Assembly (NCBI GenBank): GCA_013365325.1
Contig: JABVXV010000001.1
Location: 496,001 to 560,000 of the forward strand
From: Dipetalonema caudispina
Lineage: Eukaryota > Nematoda > Chromadorea > Rhabditida > Onchocercidae
Direction of reading: 5' to 3'
Length of the DNA: 64,000 bases
In this document: piece after piece, positions 55,448 through 64,000 of the stretch
Layout of the letters: every line of letters starts with the position of its first letter
Position numbering within the stretch: the first letter of the stretch is position 1
Notes under the pieces: model-generated
What the model saw: only the letters and a program-made list of their open reading frames with translations
The model's database searches: none
Told to the model about the DNA's origin: nothing
Position numbers and translations under genes: made by a program

Positions 55448-58400
55448 TTAGCAAAATGATATGAAATGAATCGGTGTGGAAAAAATGATTGATACAGCAA
55501 CGTAGCCATCAATGTGATAGCCGATCATTTCCTCTCTACTCAACGATTGATTTGAATGGTACTGAGATAAAACTTAGTGTTAATTCTAACTGATCTGCTG
55601 TGCTTCTAAAATATTCCATCGTATCATTTAAAATTAAGAAGCATGATTGAAAAAATGAAATGTGCAATGAAAAGTGTACCGTGGATTTCCTTACAATAGA
55701 AAAAATGGTGATGAAGATTTTTCAACAAAATGATCACAAATGACCATCAATCAGTGGTCACTGCTGGTCACCAATTGATATGTAGGAAGTGTGATAAATT
55801 TTGAAGTAGAAAAGAGAGAGAAACAGCTCGAGGCTATTTTCTCGTGAAATCAAAACAGCGATAAAAATAACACTAACCATCCATTCTTCTCACTACCTCT
55901 TCACAAATTGGAATCACTTTATATTACTATCTTTCTTGATTGACTAAAATTCAAACAATAAGTAGTTGAGAAAAAATACAAATTTTAATATGGTATGATA
56001 GCTCGGAATATTGGTAACAGTACCGCCACACATTTCGTTTGATCGAATGCAAACAATCTTAGCATTACGTTGTCATTCTGTATCATGTGTGATGCAGAAA
56101 GAAAGTTCTTGTATAACTTACTTCTTTGCAGTTCAAAGTATAAAACGAGTAATTATGTACAGTTTATTCTGTTAAAATAATTAAGCATTAAATGGAATTT
56201 CATGAAATTATTTTTCGCTAAATGTCTAATCATACGATGACAATAAAGGAACTTTTCTTTTTTATTTATTAGTAAGGAAAGGATGGATATAATGGAAACT
56301 TTAAAGCTAACAAAATGACATTTTTGATGATTAATTTAGTCACGCTTAAGTCGAATGATGAATGCTGTCAATTATTCTAAATTAGGAAAAAAAATTATTT
56401 AAAATTTAAGAAGTTTGTTTGTCAGAAAGTGAAAAGATAAGGATGTAATCAGAAAAGGAATGAGTCATTTACGTCATTTTCGGTAGAACAAAAAACCAAC
56501 TAATTTAGTAAAAGATTTTAAAAAGAATTACACATACACTTTTTTAAAACAGTCCGCTTTTCCTGCTCTTTTCCCGAATGCCTATACATCTGATTAGGCA
56601 TGAGCAGGAAGAACACATACAAATTTTTACACTAAAAGTTCGTTAAAGTTGTTGCCACTTTGACAAGAAATGTAAATTTGATTTTGGTTGCTGCAAATTA
56701 CATTTTGAAACTTTTCTGGAATTATGGCTCCAACATCGATAGCTACAACATTAACAATGAATGATGCTTTTACAATAGCAATAAAAGTAAATAAAACAAT
56801 AACAATAGTAGCAAATGCAACAATAACGATCATTACAAAGGCTATAATGATTTTTGTAACGATCGCATTATTAGCAAAGCGAGGTGTAATGAAAAGAGTG
56901 GAACTGACCTGGAAATGAACTTTATCATACAGCAAGATATCACGTCATGTCACTTTTCCTTCCGTGATAGCTTGCTGTATGCTGGGGAATTTAGTGACGT
57001 TTTCATGAATTGCAAAAAAAAAAATTGATTATTCGCATGGATGAATTATGTAAGTAAAATTTCAAAAAAACGAATTTTTACTATAAAACATATCTTATCG
57101 ATTGCATAACCTAATATATCGAATGTATGATCTAATGGATAATTTGGACTGGAGCATTAGGATTTTCTACTTGAATCACTATCGATAATAACCTAAGATT
57201 GCAAAAACAAGCTCAAGATTGGCAAATTTGGAATAGCAAATCCAACCATCACTATCAAGGTTATTTTATCTGATCAATTAATCAATCAGTTGTCTGAAAG
57301 TACAATTATCATTATTATTATGATGTCCATTGCTGCCAATTAACATTTCTTCTGTACTAAATGGTAAATTTTTAAATAATTTTCTGTAAAAAATTAGAGA
57401 ATTTTGCACTTCACTCTTCTTTATTGTATACTTTTTTGTTTGATTCACAAGTAAAGTAATACTTATGAAGATATCAGTTCATCGCCTTAAATAGGTGGAC
57501 AGAAACGGGTAGATTGGTGTATCACGTAGAAGTGTTACAGGTATGAACGCTATGAACGAATTACTTAAATCATTAATTAATAATATCATACTGTAATGTA
57601 GTAGCAATGAAGTTACTCTTGTTAAAATGAGCAAGTTTACTTGATTGATGGCAATACCATAGAAGTAAAACGATAGCATTCTGAGTCTTCATCATCTCAG
57701 TTTATCTTCCCGAGATAAGTTTTTCTTTGATTCTGTTGGCAGGGAAAAAAGAAATAACAGCGATCACTTTTTTTTTTTTGTATAAATAGAAATTGAGGTA
57801 ATTAGTAAATTTAAAGAATGGTATAAATTAATCCTATCTTGAAGAAGAAAGAATTAACAATTTGAGCAATAATTTCTGATAAGTAAAAAAAAGTGATTGC
57901 TATTACAACAATAAATCAAATAAATATTGAATTGTGGAAGAGGAAAAATTGAGCAGTACTTTATATCTATAAATTCGACAAGTTTTGTTTATCTCCTAAA
58001 AGCTCATATTTTTTGCTTTATTCAAACAGATAGGTATGCAAATGTAATTAACAACATTCTGACAGCACAATGCTGATTAATTGATTCTTTTAATCACAAC
58101 TGAAAATTGATCTTTATTATAAATGAATAAATAGTTAACGCAAAAATGTCAGCAAACTGTAAGATTTTCCACTCATTTCACAGAAAGAATTATATTTTTT
58201 GAAATCCACTAAAATCTATAGGAAAAATTGTGAAAAAGAATGGTAGAATGAAGCAGAAAATAGTATAATCTTTTCAAAAGAATCAAACACTTAGTAATAA
58301 TTATACTGAAAATATTCGATTTGAAATTTGATTGTGAAATTCACATAAAACATGCATACGTACTAATGCTGTAGTTTAGATTAAAAGTAGTAGTGGTAAT

Positions 58401-58893
58401 TGAAATCACTACTTTTAAGAAAATTACGGAATTTCACTCCGATCTTTTCAAGTTTAGCATAAATCCACGCGAAGAATGTGAGCCAAAGTTCGCTAGGTTT
58501 GCTTCAAATTAATATATTATTTATGGATCAGTCTAGGACAAGACCTTAATACGATTAACAAGCATATGAAATTTCAGCGATTAAAAATTTGGATTAAGGC
58601 TTTGAAAACTTAATTTATGTAAATACTTGAAAAAGACTTACCTTAGTACCATTTAGTTTCAAATTCGCAATTTCCATTGGTTGTGGACTTTCGTTTCGTT
58701 TATAGGTGCATTTTTCATTAATCAATGTTATCGTTTTATCAGTTCCCAATAAATCGATGCTTTGTTTAGGATTAATTTTTTCGATGTTATAAGTTTGATT
58801 ATGATAACCAGACAATGATCGTAGTTCATCCTTCATATCCTCAGTTTTTGAATGATAACAACAGAAAAGATTCTTCAATGATTTCCCACCCAT
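26206..58893 (-). CDS. lim-9: LIMPETin/LIM-9: PET plus six LIM domain protein
   Basis: Scaffold protein of the Limpet/FHL group, expected at muscle attachment structures and sarcomeres. Fourteen coding exons with matching phases, 698 aa: 58642-58893, 49500-49655, 44102-44226, 38184-38284, 37476-37582, 37241-37333, 36947-37090, 36197-36313, 35797-35895, 27721-27921, 27425-27599, 27048-27217, 26653-26839, 26206-26375. Residues 1-84 start [14 protein letters not shown], an acylation-like N-terminus. About 162-195 is a Cys-rich module ([18 protein letters not shown] then [12 protein letters not shown]). PET spans about 232-320 ([42 protein letters not shown]). Six LIM domains run from C328 to the C-terminus, each about 60 residues with the full C2-H-C-type ligands, the last ending ARLMAANS. 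The first two exons are assigned by phase and position and are less sure than the rest. An internal promoter in the 27922-35796 intron could give a short FHL-like form. Confidence 0.94.
31027..31051. repeat. Poly-T tract (25 nt)
   Basis: Uninterrupted T run within the large LIM-gene intron; equivalent to poly-A on the transcribed strand. Confidence 0.95.
31745..31783. repeat. CATC/TATC tetranucleotide repeat
   Basis: About nine consecutive CATC or TATC units inside an intron of the LIM gene. Confidence 0.9.
32371..32450. repeat. GAAT and GGAT tetranucleotide microsatellite
   Basis: About eleven GAAT/TGAA units followed by degenerate GGAT units. It causes an Ile-His-Ser/Pro-Phe repeat frame on minus that is not a gene. 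Confidence 0.95.
35603..35681. repeat. Short direct repeat near LIM1 exon
   Basis: The 20-mer TTTCTACATTTCAAAATTCT, followed by TAAA, occurs twice about 55 bp apart (about 35603 and 35658) just left of the LIM1 exon at 35797. No function is apparent. Confidence 0.75.
35797..38284 (-). other. lim-9: PET and LIM1 exon cluster
   Basis: Six exons (38184-38284, 37476-37582, 37241-37333, 36947-37090, 36197-36313, 35797-35895) encode the end of the Cys-rich module, the PET domain and LIM1 ([50 protein letters not shown]). The PET plus LIM arrangement distinguishes this gene from plain FHL proteins and from prickle and testin, which have three LIM domains. Confidence 0.94.
38285..44101 (-). other. 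5.8-kb intron of the LIM gene
   Basis: Nothing coding is recognised. It contains poly-A runs (about 38919-38933, 41188-41206) and a GA repeat (41511-41542). Confidence 0.6.
41511..41542. repeat. GA-rich microsatellite
   Basis: Imperfect GA dinucleotide repeat within an intron of the LIM gene. Confidence 0.85.
44227..49499 (-). other. 5.3-kb intron of the LIM gene
   Basis: No protein-coding exon is recognised. It carries the 28S rRNA pseudogene fragment at 47549-47979 on the opposite strand, and imperfect GATAATAAC/AGTGATA repeats around 44686-44775. Confidence 0.6.
47549..47979 (+). pseudogene. Degenerate 28S rRNA gene fragment
   Basis: Several short blocks match eukaryotic large-subunit rRNA in the right order. 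They are GACCTGTCTTGAAGCACGGA (canonical GACCCGTCTTGAAACACGGA), AAAGATGGTGAACTAT, GGAAACTCTGGTGGAGGTCC, CCTCAGGATAGCTGG, CGGTAAAACGAATGATTAGA, CAACCTATTCTCAAACTT, and GCAGAACTGGCGCTATGGGA with ATGAACC after it. Expected sequence between blocks is missing or scrambled; for example, the stretch between the GGAGGTCC block and CTCAGGATAGCTGG is far too short, and flanking sequence is not rRNA. It is therefore a decayed nuclear copy of part of domain II, not a working gene. It lies antisense in a LIM-gene intron. Confidence 0.9.
53813..53859. repeat. 17-bp tandem repeat, about 2.8 copies
   Basis: Units CAGGTACTCGGGTAAGG, CAAGTAGTCGGGTAAGG and CAGGTAGTCGGGTGAC lie head to tail. They sit in a relatively GC-rich patch (about 53690-53890) within the LIM-gene intron. 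Confidence 0.9.
55403..55445. repeat. Poly-A tract (43 nt)
   Basis: Uninterrupted A run in an intron of the LIM gene. The assembly length may be imprecise at such a homopolymer. Confidence 0.95.
56926..56981. repeat. Hairpin: 19-bp inverted repeat with one mismatch
   Basis: The arms CATACAGCAAGATATCACG (56926-56944) and CGTGATAGCTTGCTGTATG (56963-56981) pair at 18 of 19 positions around an 18-nt loop. The size and shape resemble an animal pre-miRNA. I do not recognise a known miRNA in either arm. It is intronic to the LIM gene. Confidence 0.8.
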
Positions 58894-60124
58894 TACTGTA
58901 TGATTAGCAATAACCAATGTCACTACTATTCATATCAAACCTATTTGTTTCACCTATAAAAAACTTTATATATTAGAAATTTCAATAAATATGCAAAAGT
59001 TTTGCTGTCAGATCGTCGTTTTTTCAGTTCATATAATTTCATGTCACAGTACTTTCTACTGGCTTAATTCTTTGTTTTTATAATAATTGTTCCTCCGTTC
59101 CCAATTATTATCTGTCCTTATTAGTATATCATACAATCGGTGATTCCCAATGATAATTTTTCCTATTCAGTGACAACAGGGAAACATATCTGTCAAGTAG
59201 TAGAAATAGTTCAACTCAGTGTGAGAAGCAAACGATCATCTTTTCTTTCTACTTTAAAATGTCATTTGTTCAAAAATTTTTTGAAAACCTAAGAGTAAAC
59301 TCAGTCCTTTCAGTCTATTTTCAACAATCCGTAAACTTTTGTTTCTGATTTCATCACTCATTATAATTCTTCATGCTATGAACATGAAGTGATAATAAAA
59401 TTTTATCTTAAAATCTTTGAATTATCCATTTCAAAAGATTTCGGCAAAATTTACAAAATTTCTAGAAATAAAACATCATTTTAGGAATCAAAGATATCAA
59501 TACAAATTTGAATAGGTGCTGAAATGTAATCATTAAAGTTGAAAGTAGTTGTTTCATTGAGAAAATATATCAAACACTAATTGGTGAAACATAGTTATGA
59601 TAAAAAAGACGGGAACTTTTAGTAATATTCTTAATTAATCAAGAAAAACAAAACTGACACGGATTACGAATTTGACGGGTGAAGGTTATTTGCTCATACC
59701 TGAACTAATCGAATGAATGAAATTTGTGGGTCGAAGTAGCTAACATCTGTTTCTATAAATACTTTCTTTTTCTTTACTCTTATCAATGCAACCTTTGCAA
59801 TTCTCATCGAACAAACAAATTTCTTCAACTTTTTTCATGTTCATTTCATCTTTTTTTCATTATCCACAAAAAAAGTTTGGGGCTTTTTTTTTCTTTTTAT
59901 TTAATCATTTTCTAGAAATGTATACAAAAATGTATACAATTGTTTGATTACTTCTAAATAATATTCAGATGAAATGAACCTTAAATAATAAAAATTGGAA
60001 AATGATTTAAAAAAGAGAAAAAGAAAAAAAAATTCCAGGAATTTCAAATATCCTAGGAACATTCCGTAAAAATCCATTTAAAAAAGTAAATATAGTTGCA
60101 GAATGATCAAAAGATTGCAAAGTG

Positions 60125-60212
60125 GCAGCAACAGCAACAGCAATGGCAACAACAACAAGAAGAAGAAGAAGAAAGAAGAAAGAAGAAGAAGAAGAAGGAA
60201 AAGAAGAAGATA
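60125..60212. repeat. CAG/CAA and AAG trinucleotide repeat
   Basis: Imperfect CAGCAA units pass into a long AAG/AGA stretch. On the minus strand it gives a poly-Leu/Phe frame that mimics a membrane protein but is only repeat. Confidence 0.95.
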
Positions 60213-61082
60213 AGCAAGAATATTGTTGGTGATAGTTTGCCGCGGGGTGCTCATAACGACGTCCCGTAGAAGACAGTTGTTGTTGTTGTTTTGTTGCATA
60301 ACGTTACATTGCACCTGCATAATACTTCCAATTAAACTTAGATAATCTCAACTACTCGCATATAAGCATAGATGGTAAAGTGATACTTAATAATCTGAAA
60401 GTAGTAAAAGATAATGATTGTTGAAAGTGTATCAAAGGATCAATTATGTTGTAATATGACAATAATTCATCATACGGATCATACATATCCTAATTGCTTT
60501 TTTGTTTTGTTTATTTGTATGGATGAGATGATGGATAATAACTATTAAAGGGAATTTTTTAAACTTTCATTTCTTACATTCATTTTTAGAAGCTAAATTT
60601 GGCTGAATAAGTGAAACAAATATTGAGGATAGCGTAGCTAAATCAGCTTGACTTTGATAATTATTCTGCCAGGCCTGTACGTGAAAATACAATAGTTTGA
60701 TTAAATAAGAAATGAGTTAGGTAATGGAGAAATAAAATATCAAATTAAGTAGCACGAAGTAAAGATTACGTTTCATTTCAAAGGAATGAACATGTTGAAT
60801 AGTAGGAAGGATAGTTGTATCTATCTTCAACAGGAAATGATCTCATCTAAGAAATCATTGAACGATTAAGTCTAAGAAGTCATACTATACCACAAAACTT
60901 TTTTTGAAATGTTACAATTCAGTATCGCTTTGAAATTCATTCAAACCATCGAATATAATCTAAACTTGCCAGATTTATTTTTATCTTAAGCGTTATTCTG
61001 ATGTAATTTGCATATTTCAGATTGGAAGTGAATAACAAAAAAATTACACTAAATGAATTGGTGTAAAATTGTATTCGGATAT

Positions 61083-61088
61083 TTTATT
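61083..61088 (-). promoter_or_regulatory. Candidate polyadenylation signal for the 177-aa gene
   Basis: TTTATT on plus reads AATAAA on minus, about 260 nt after the stop codon at 61347. Its use is a guess from position. Confidence 0.3.
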
Positions 61089-61346
61089 TAAGAAAATTAT
61101 ACGGAATGCTGAGCAGACCGGAAATAATTTATCCACAAAGTGAACAAATGCGTAACAATACGGATACAAAACAATATAAAACGAAATTCAATTATCACAT
61201 ATTTGGTCTAACTCATTGTTCTTCCTAATATGCCACCCAGAAGTTCAAGTACGATAGCAAAGATATTTTAAAAGTAATACATATTATCATCAAATATAAA
61301 TGGAATAATCATTTAAAATTTGCGTCGTAAAGTCGGGAGAAATCGA

Positions 61347-62173
61347 TTATTCGACAGCTGTTTCAGTCATCTTGGGAGCCGATGTTTTCGTTGCTGGTAG
61401 ATTTTCTTCTGGTACGTCCTCTGGTGTTAATGGTATGTCCTCTGGTGGATGTATTCGTTGCAATTCCTGCAATAGCATATCAGCAGATTTGAATGAAAAA
61501 TACAAGATTCGAGGTGCCAACAATTTCAAACATGTCTCTTGAAATCCATGATTTGGAAGTTCAAATTTGAAATGTTGTGTTTTAGTTACAGTACGGGATA
61601 CTTTAAAAATATTTGAAATACAGATTTGCTTAATCTATTTGTTATTTATTCGCTTAGTTAAAATAAATCTAGGCCAGATCACTTGTTGCAAGAAATACGG
61701 TTTACATCAGGAGATTGAATATTAGTTCAATGTCGTCGTGTCAGTACAAGTGCTCAAAAAGTGATGCTAAAGGCTTTTCTATGATCACAAGACCCCATTA
61801 TCACATCAAAATGTTGACCTTCATCTTGCCGAAGTGCGATTCCATTTTGTTTCAAACTCATTTATCTCAGAACGACCGGCCCAATTTGCTCACTAAAATC
61901 GTAAAACGATTTCTTTGCCCCATACAACACGCGCCCCATCCATTTCGATAGCATTTGTCTGATACGCTTTTTGTAAATTTTATATTTATTGTTTGAAGAA
62001 TAAAAATGACGAATTACTTGTGCATTTGGCAAAACGTTTGAGCTTTCGGAAGAAGTAATATGAATGAGTGTACCATCAACGACATTATTACTAGGAACTA
62101 TATCCTGTTTATCCTGCAATGATTTCATCGATTCATGGCTTAAATCATACGACTGGGATTGTGAACCTCCCAT
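61347..62173 (-). CDS. Hypothetical protein with myristoylation-like N-terminus
   Basis: I do not recognise this protein. Two exons, 61894-62173 and 61347-61600, join in phase 1 across a 293-bp intron (donor GTGAGC, acceptor TTTTTAAAG) to give 177 aa. The start MGGSQSQSYDLSHESMKS has Gly2 and Ser6, the consensus for N-myristoylation. A basic stretch (NKYKIYKKRIRQMLSKWMGR, about 65-85) could add membrane affinity. The second exon encodes LPNHGFQETCLKLLAPRILY and ends with an acidic Pro-rich tail with a near repeat, PEDIPLTPEDVP. No transmembrane segment is seen. A TTTTTAG acceptor-like site about 33 nt before the ATG would suit spliced-leader addition. It lies upstream of the LIM gene on the same strand. 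The alternative is no splicing, giving a 103-aa protein ending at 61862. Coding status rests on phase agreement, long frames and the start context. Confidence 0.55.
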
Positions 62174-64000
62174 AATCTTTTCTTGTCGAACTTCAAAATA
62201 ACCTAAAAACAAGTTCCACTTTTAATTAAATTATCAAATTGTAAAACATAAGATATCCAGTAAATCACATATTAAAATCTAATTCATATATAAACGTTGT
62301 GTTGAATTCTTATAATTTTGACGACAATTTCATCAAATTTCAATCTTTTTGAAATATTAAAAGATGGAGTGAAGATGCAAAAAACTGAAGGTGTTCAGTG
62401 TCTATTTCCCAATCATTGATCTAGCCCAGGTAATTCTTTCAAGAATTCTACAACAGAAGGAAATCTTTGAAAGCAAAGTTGCGAATCGCAATTCTGACTT
62501 GTAACATTGAATAAATCATGAGGAAAGCGATATAACTTCTCCTGTTATGTCATAGGTTAAGTAGGGAGAGGTAAAGTAAAAATATTTAAATAACTGTTGA
62601 ATTACGAAAGTTTCACTCAACGTATGAATCATCTCAGGTTATCCAATAACAAACAACAATTTGAACATCAACAGAAGGAGCATTCTGGAATAGATTAATA
62701 AAGAAATTTAGTGATGACACGATGTAAACCTATTTCATTTTCTATAACAAAATAAAGTTTTTTTTTTTTTTTTTTTTTTGAGAAATTTTGGGCTTTCAGG
62801 AAGATAAACGATGATTCATTAACGCTATCGAAGATAGCGATAAAAAATGATTCATTGACATATCGAGCATATCTTATCAGAAAATTTTATATTCTTTGAT
62901 AATATTAATGGATCATTTCAAATTTGCAATTATAAAAGAATCATACAGAAAGCATATCTCTAGAAATTTACCTATTAATTTGTTATGGTTATTAAATTAA
63001 CAATAAAAAAAAGCATAATGACAAAAGGCAGCCTTTGTCGGCTGAAGTCACAGATAGTTTGCATGATTCAATTAATGACATATAATCGCAAAAAAACGTG
63101 TTACCTTTATCATCCATACCTTAACTATCATGCCTTAACTGCCAAATTCAAACGTATTCATTCCATTGTTGCTGTGATTTAATAGCTTCCTAATTTTAGT
63201 AAACAGGAAAAGGTTTCGTAATACTGACAGGATATATAAGAAAGCTTGCTGAACTGATTAATGTTACCATCAGAAAACTGATATGAAGCAAACAGACGTC
63301 TTTATCAGTTCAAATATTTTTATACTAAATAAATAGTGCAAATAATTGATGTCTAATATTCCACAAAAAAAAAAAAAAAGAAAGAAAAAAAAAACTGCTA
63401 GCTTGAACTTACAACGTTGTAAGCAATAGTGTGGGAAATGTTAGAAAACGAATGATATGATATAATTTTTAAAACATGCAAACTGAGACGAATCATCAAT
63501 TAAATATAATGAAATGATGGAATGAAACCAAAGATCATGCTGTTAGTTACACATGACTTTCCTGTCCGGAAAAAAAGACGGAATTTATCTCATTTGATGA
63601 TAGAGAATAGATGTTATACACATTAAGGAAGAAAATTATGGAAGCAATATAACATCATCAAGCTTAGCAAGCCATATATCATCAGGCTTTAAGATCTTAC
63701 ATACCTGTACAGACCTCATTACACATACACACCTATACACACCTACACACACACACACACATACATATATAAATGTTCACATTAATACAGCTAAACACTA
63801 TTGGAGAGACATTTTATTGTGAATCATAAATACAAACATCATCATTATTTCTTTACATCAAATATATTTCACTTGTAAAGTTTTACGAGGATGAAATGGA
63901 AGGAAAAATAGAAGAAGATGGTTATCAGCAATCACAAATAACTGAAAATGAATGCGGTTAGCTATTTGGAGATGATAGATAGCATGATGTTGATGGTATG
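62174..64000. other. Right-end non-coding region
   Basis: No gene is supported. Contains poly-T (about 62758-62779), poly-A-rich sequence around 63365-63393 and a CA-rich microsatellite at 63719-63768. The left part is probably the promoter of the 177-aa gene. Confidence 0.6.
63719..63768. repeat. CA-rich microsatellite
   Basis: Imperfect ACACAT/ACCT units followed by a CA dinucleotide run. Confidence 0.9.

Larger units (their letters stand above)
49656..58641 (-). other. 9-kb intron of the LIM gene
   Basis: No coding exon is recognised. It includes a 17-bp tandem repeat at 53813-53859, a poly-A tract at 55403-55445, and a hairpin at 56926-56981. Open frames at 54623-54841 and 55016-55219 on minus lie in less AT-rich patches but match nothing I know. 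Confidence 0.55.
58894..61346. other. Interval between LIM gene start and the 177-aa gene
   Basis: No gene is recognised. It contains a CAA/CAG-AAG trinucleotide repeat (60125-60212) and should hold promoter sequence of the LIM gene. A TTTTTTATAG acceptor-like site near 58953 and another, CATACAG, three bases before the chosen ATG could serve 5' UTR splicing or spliced-leader addition. Confidence 0.55.

Noticed and set aside
56627..56935. Opposing Ile/Thr/Ala and Ile/Val-rich frames
   Set aside because: Both come from imperfect ACAATA/ACAATAG-type repeats; no splice or family support.
60078..60320. Minus-strand frame rich in Leu/Phe resembling a membrane segment
   Set aside because: It is the translation of a CAG/CAA-AAG trinucleotide repeat.

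Overview
This is an AT-rich eukaryotic window with many introns, and it fits a nematode genome. The coding genes are split into short exons with AG/GT borders. The proteins look like nematode orthologues, and several start codons sit just downstream of a 3' splice-like site, as expected for spliced-leader trans-splicing. Introns are larger than in Caenorhabditis and rich in poly-A/T and microsatellites, which suggests a spirurid or ascarid type, possibly filarial. I cannot name the species. No bacterial, viral, CRISPR or plasmid features were seen.

Layout. 1-8188 is non-coding: microsatellites, a dispersed 97-bp repeat, a perfect hairpin and candidate 5' UTR exons. 8189-9381 (+) is a MEF2 transcription factor in two coding exons (330 aa). 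13304-18325 (-) is a PIAS-type SUMO E3 ligase in ten coding exons (639 aa). 19912-20862 (-) is the NDUFS7/PSST subunit of complex I in three exons (226 aa). 21564-24418 (+) is Peter Pan/SSF, a 60S ribosome-biogenesis factor, in nine exons (428 aa). 26206-58893 (-) is a LIMPETin/LIM-9 type protein with one PET and six LIM domains, in fourteen exons spread over 32.7 kb (698 aa). 61347-62173 (-) is a small two-exon gene of unknown function with a myristoylation-like N-terminus. The rest, to 64000, is non-coding with microsatellites.

Relations. As I recall it, C. elegans has mef-2, nduf-7 and gei-17 as consecutive genes (W10D5.1-.3), so the left part appears to be conserved microsynteny. nduf-7 lies upstream of the PIAS gene on the same strand and could form an operon with it. 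nduf-7 and Peter Pan are divergent across about 700 bp. The MEF2 protein carries a full phospho-dependent sumoylation motif near its C-terminus and sits next to a gene for a PIAS SUMO ligase, the enzyme class that modifies this motif in mammals.

The least expected item is a degraded 28S rRNA fragment at 47549-47979 inside a large intron of the LIM gene. Two stable hairpins (7469-7534 and 56926-56981) and an unexplained GC-richer block (17440-17580) also deserve a look. No clearly novel multi-gene system is visible.
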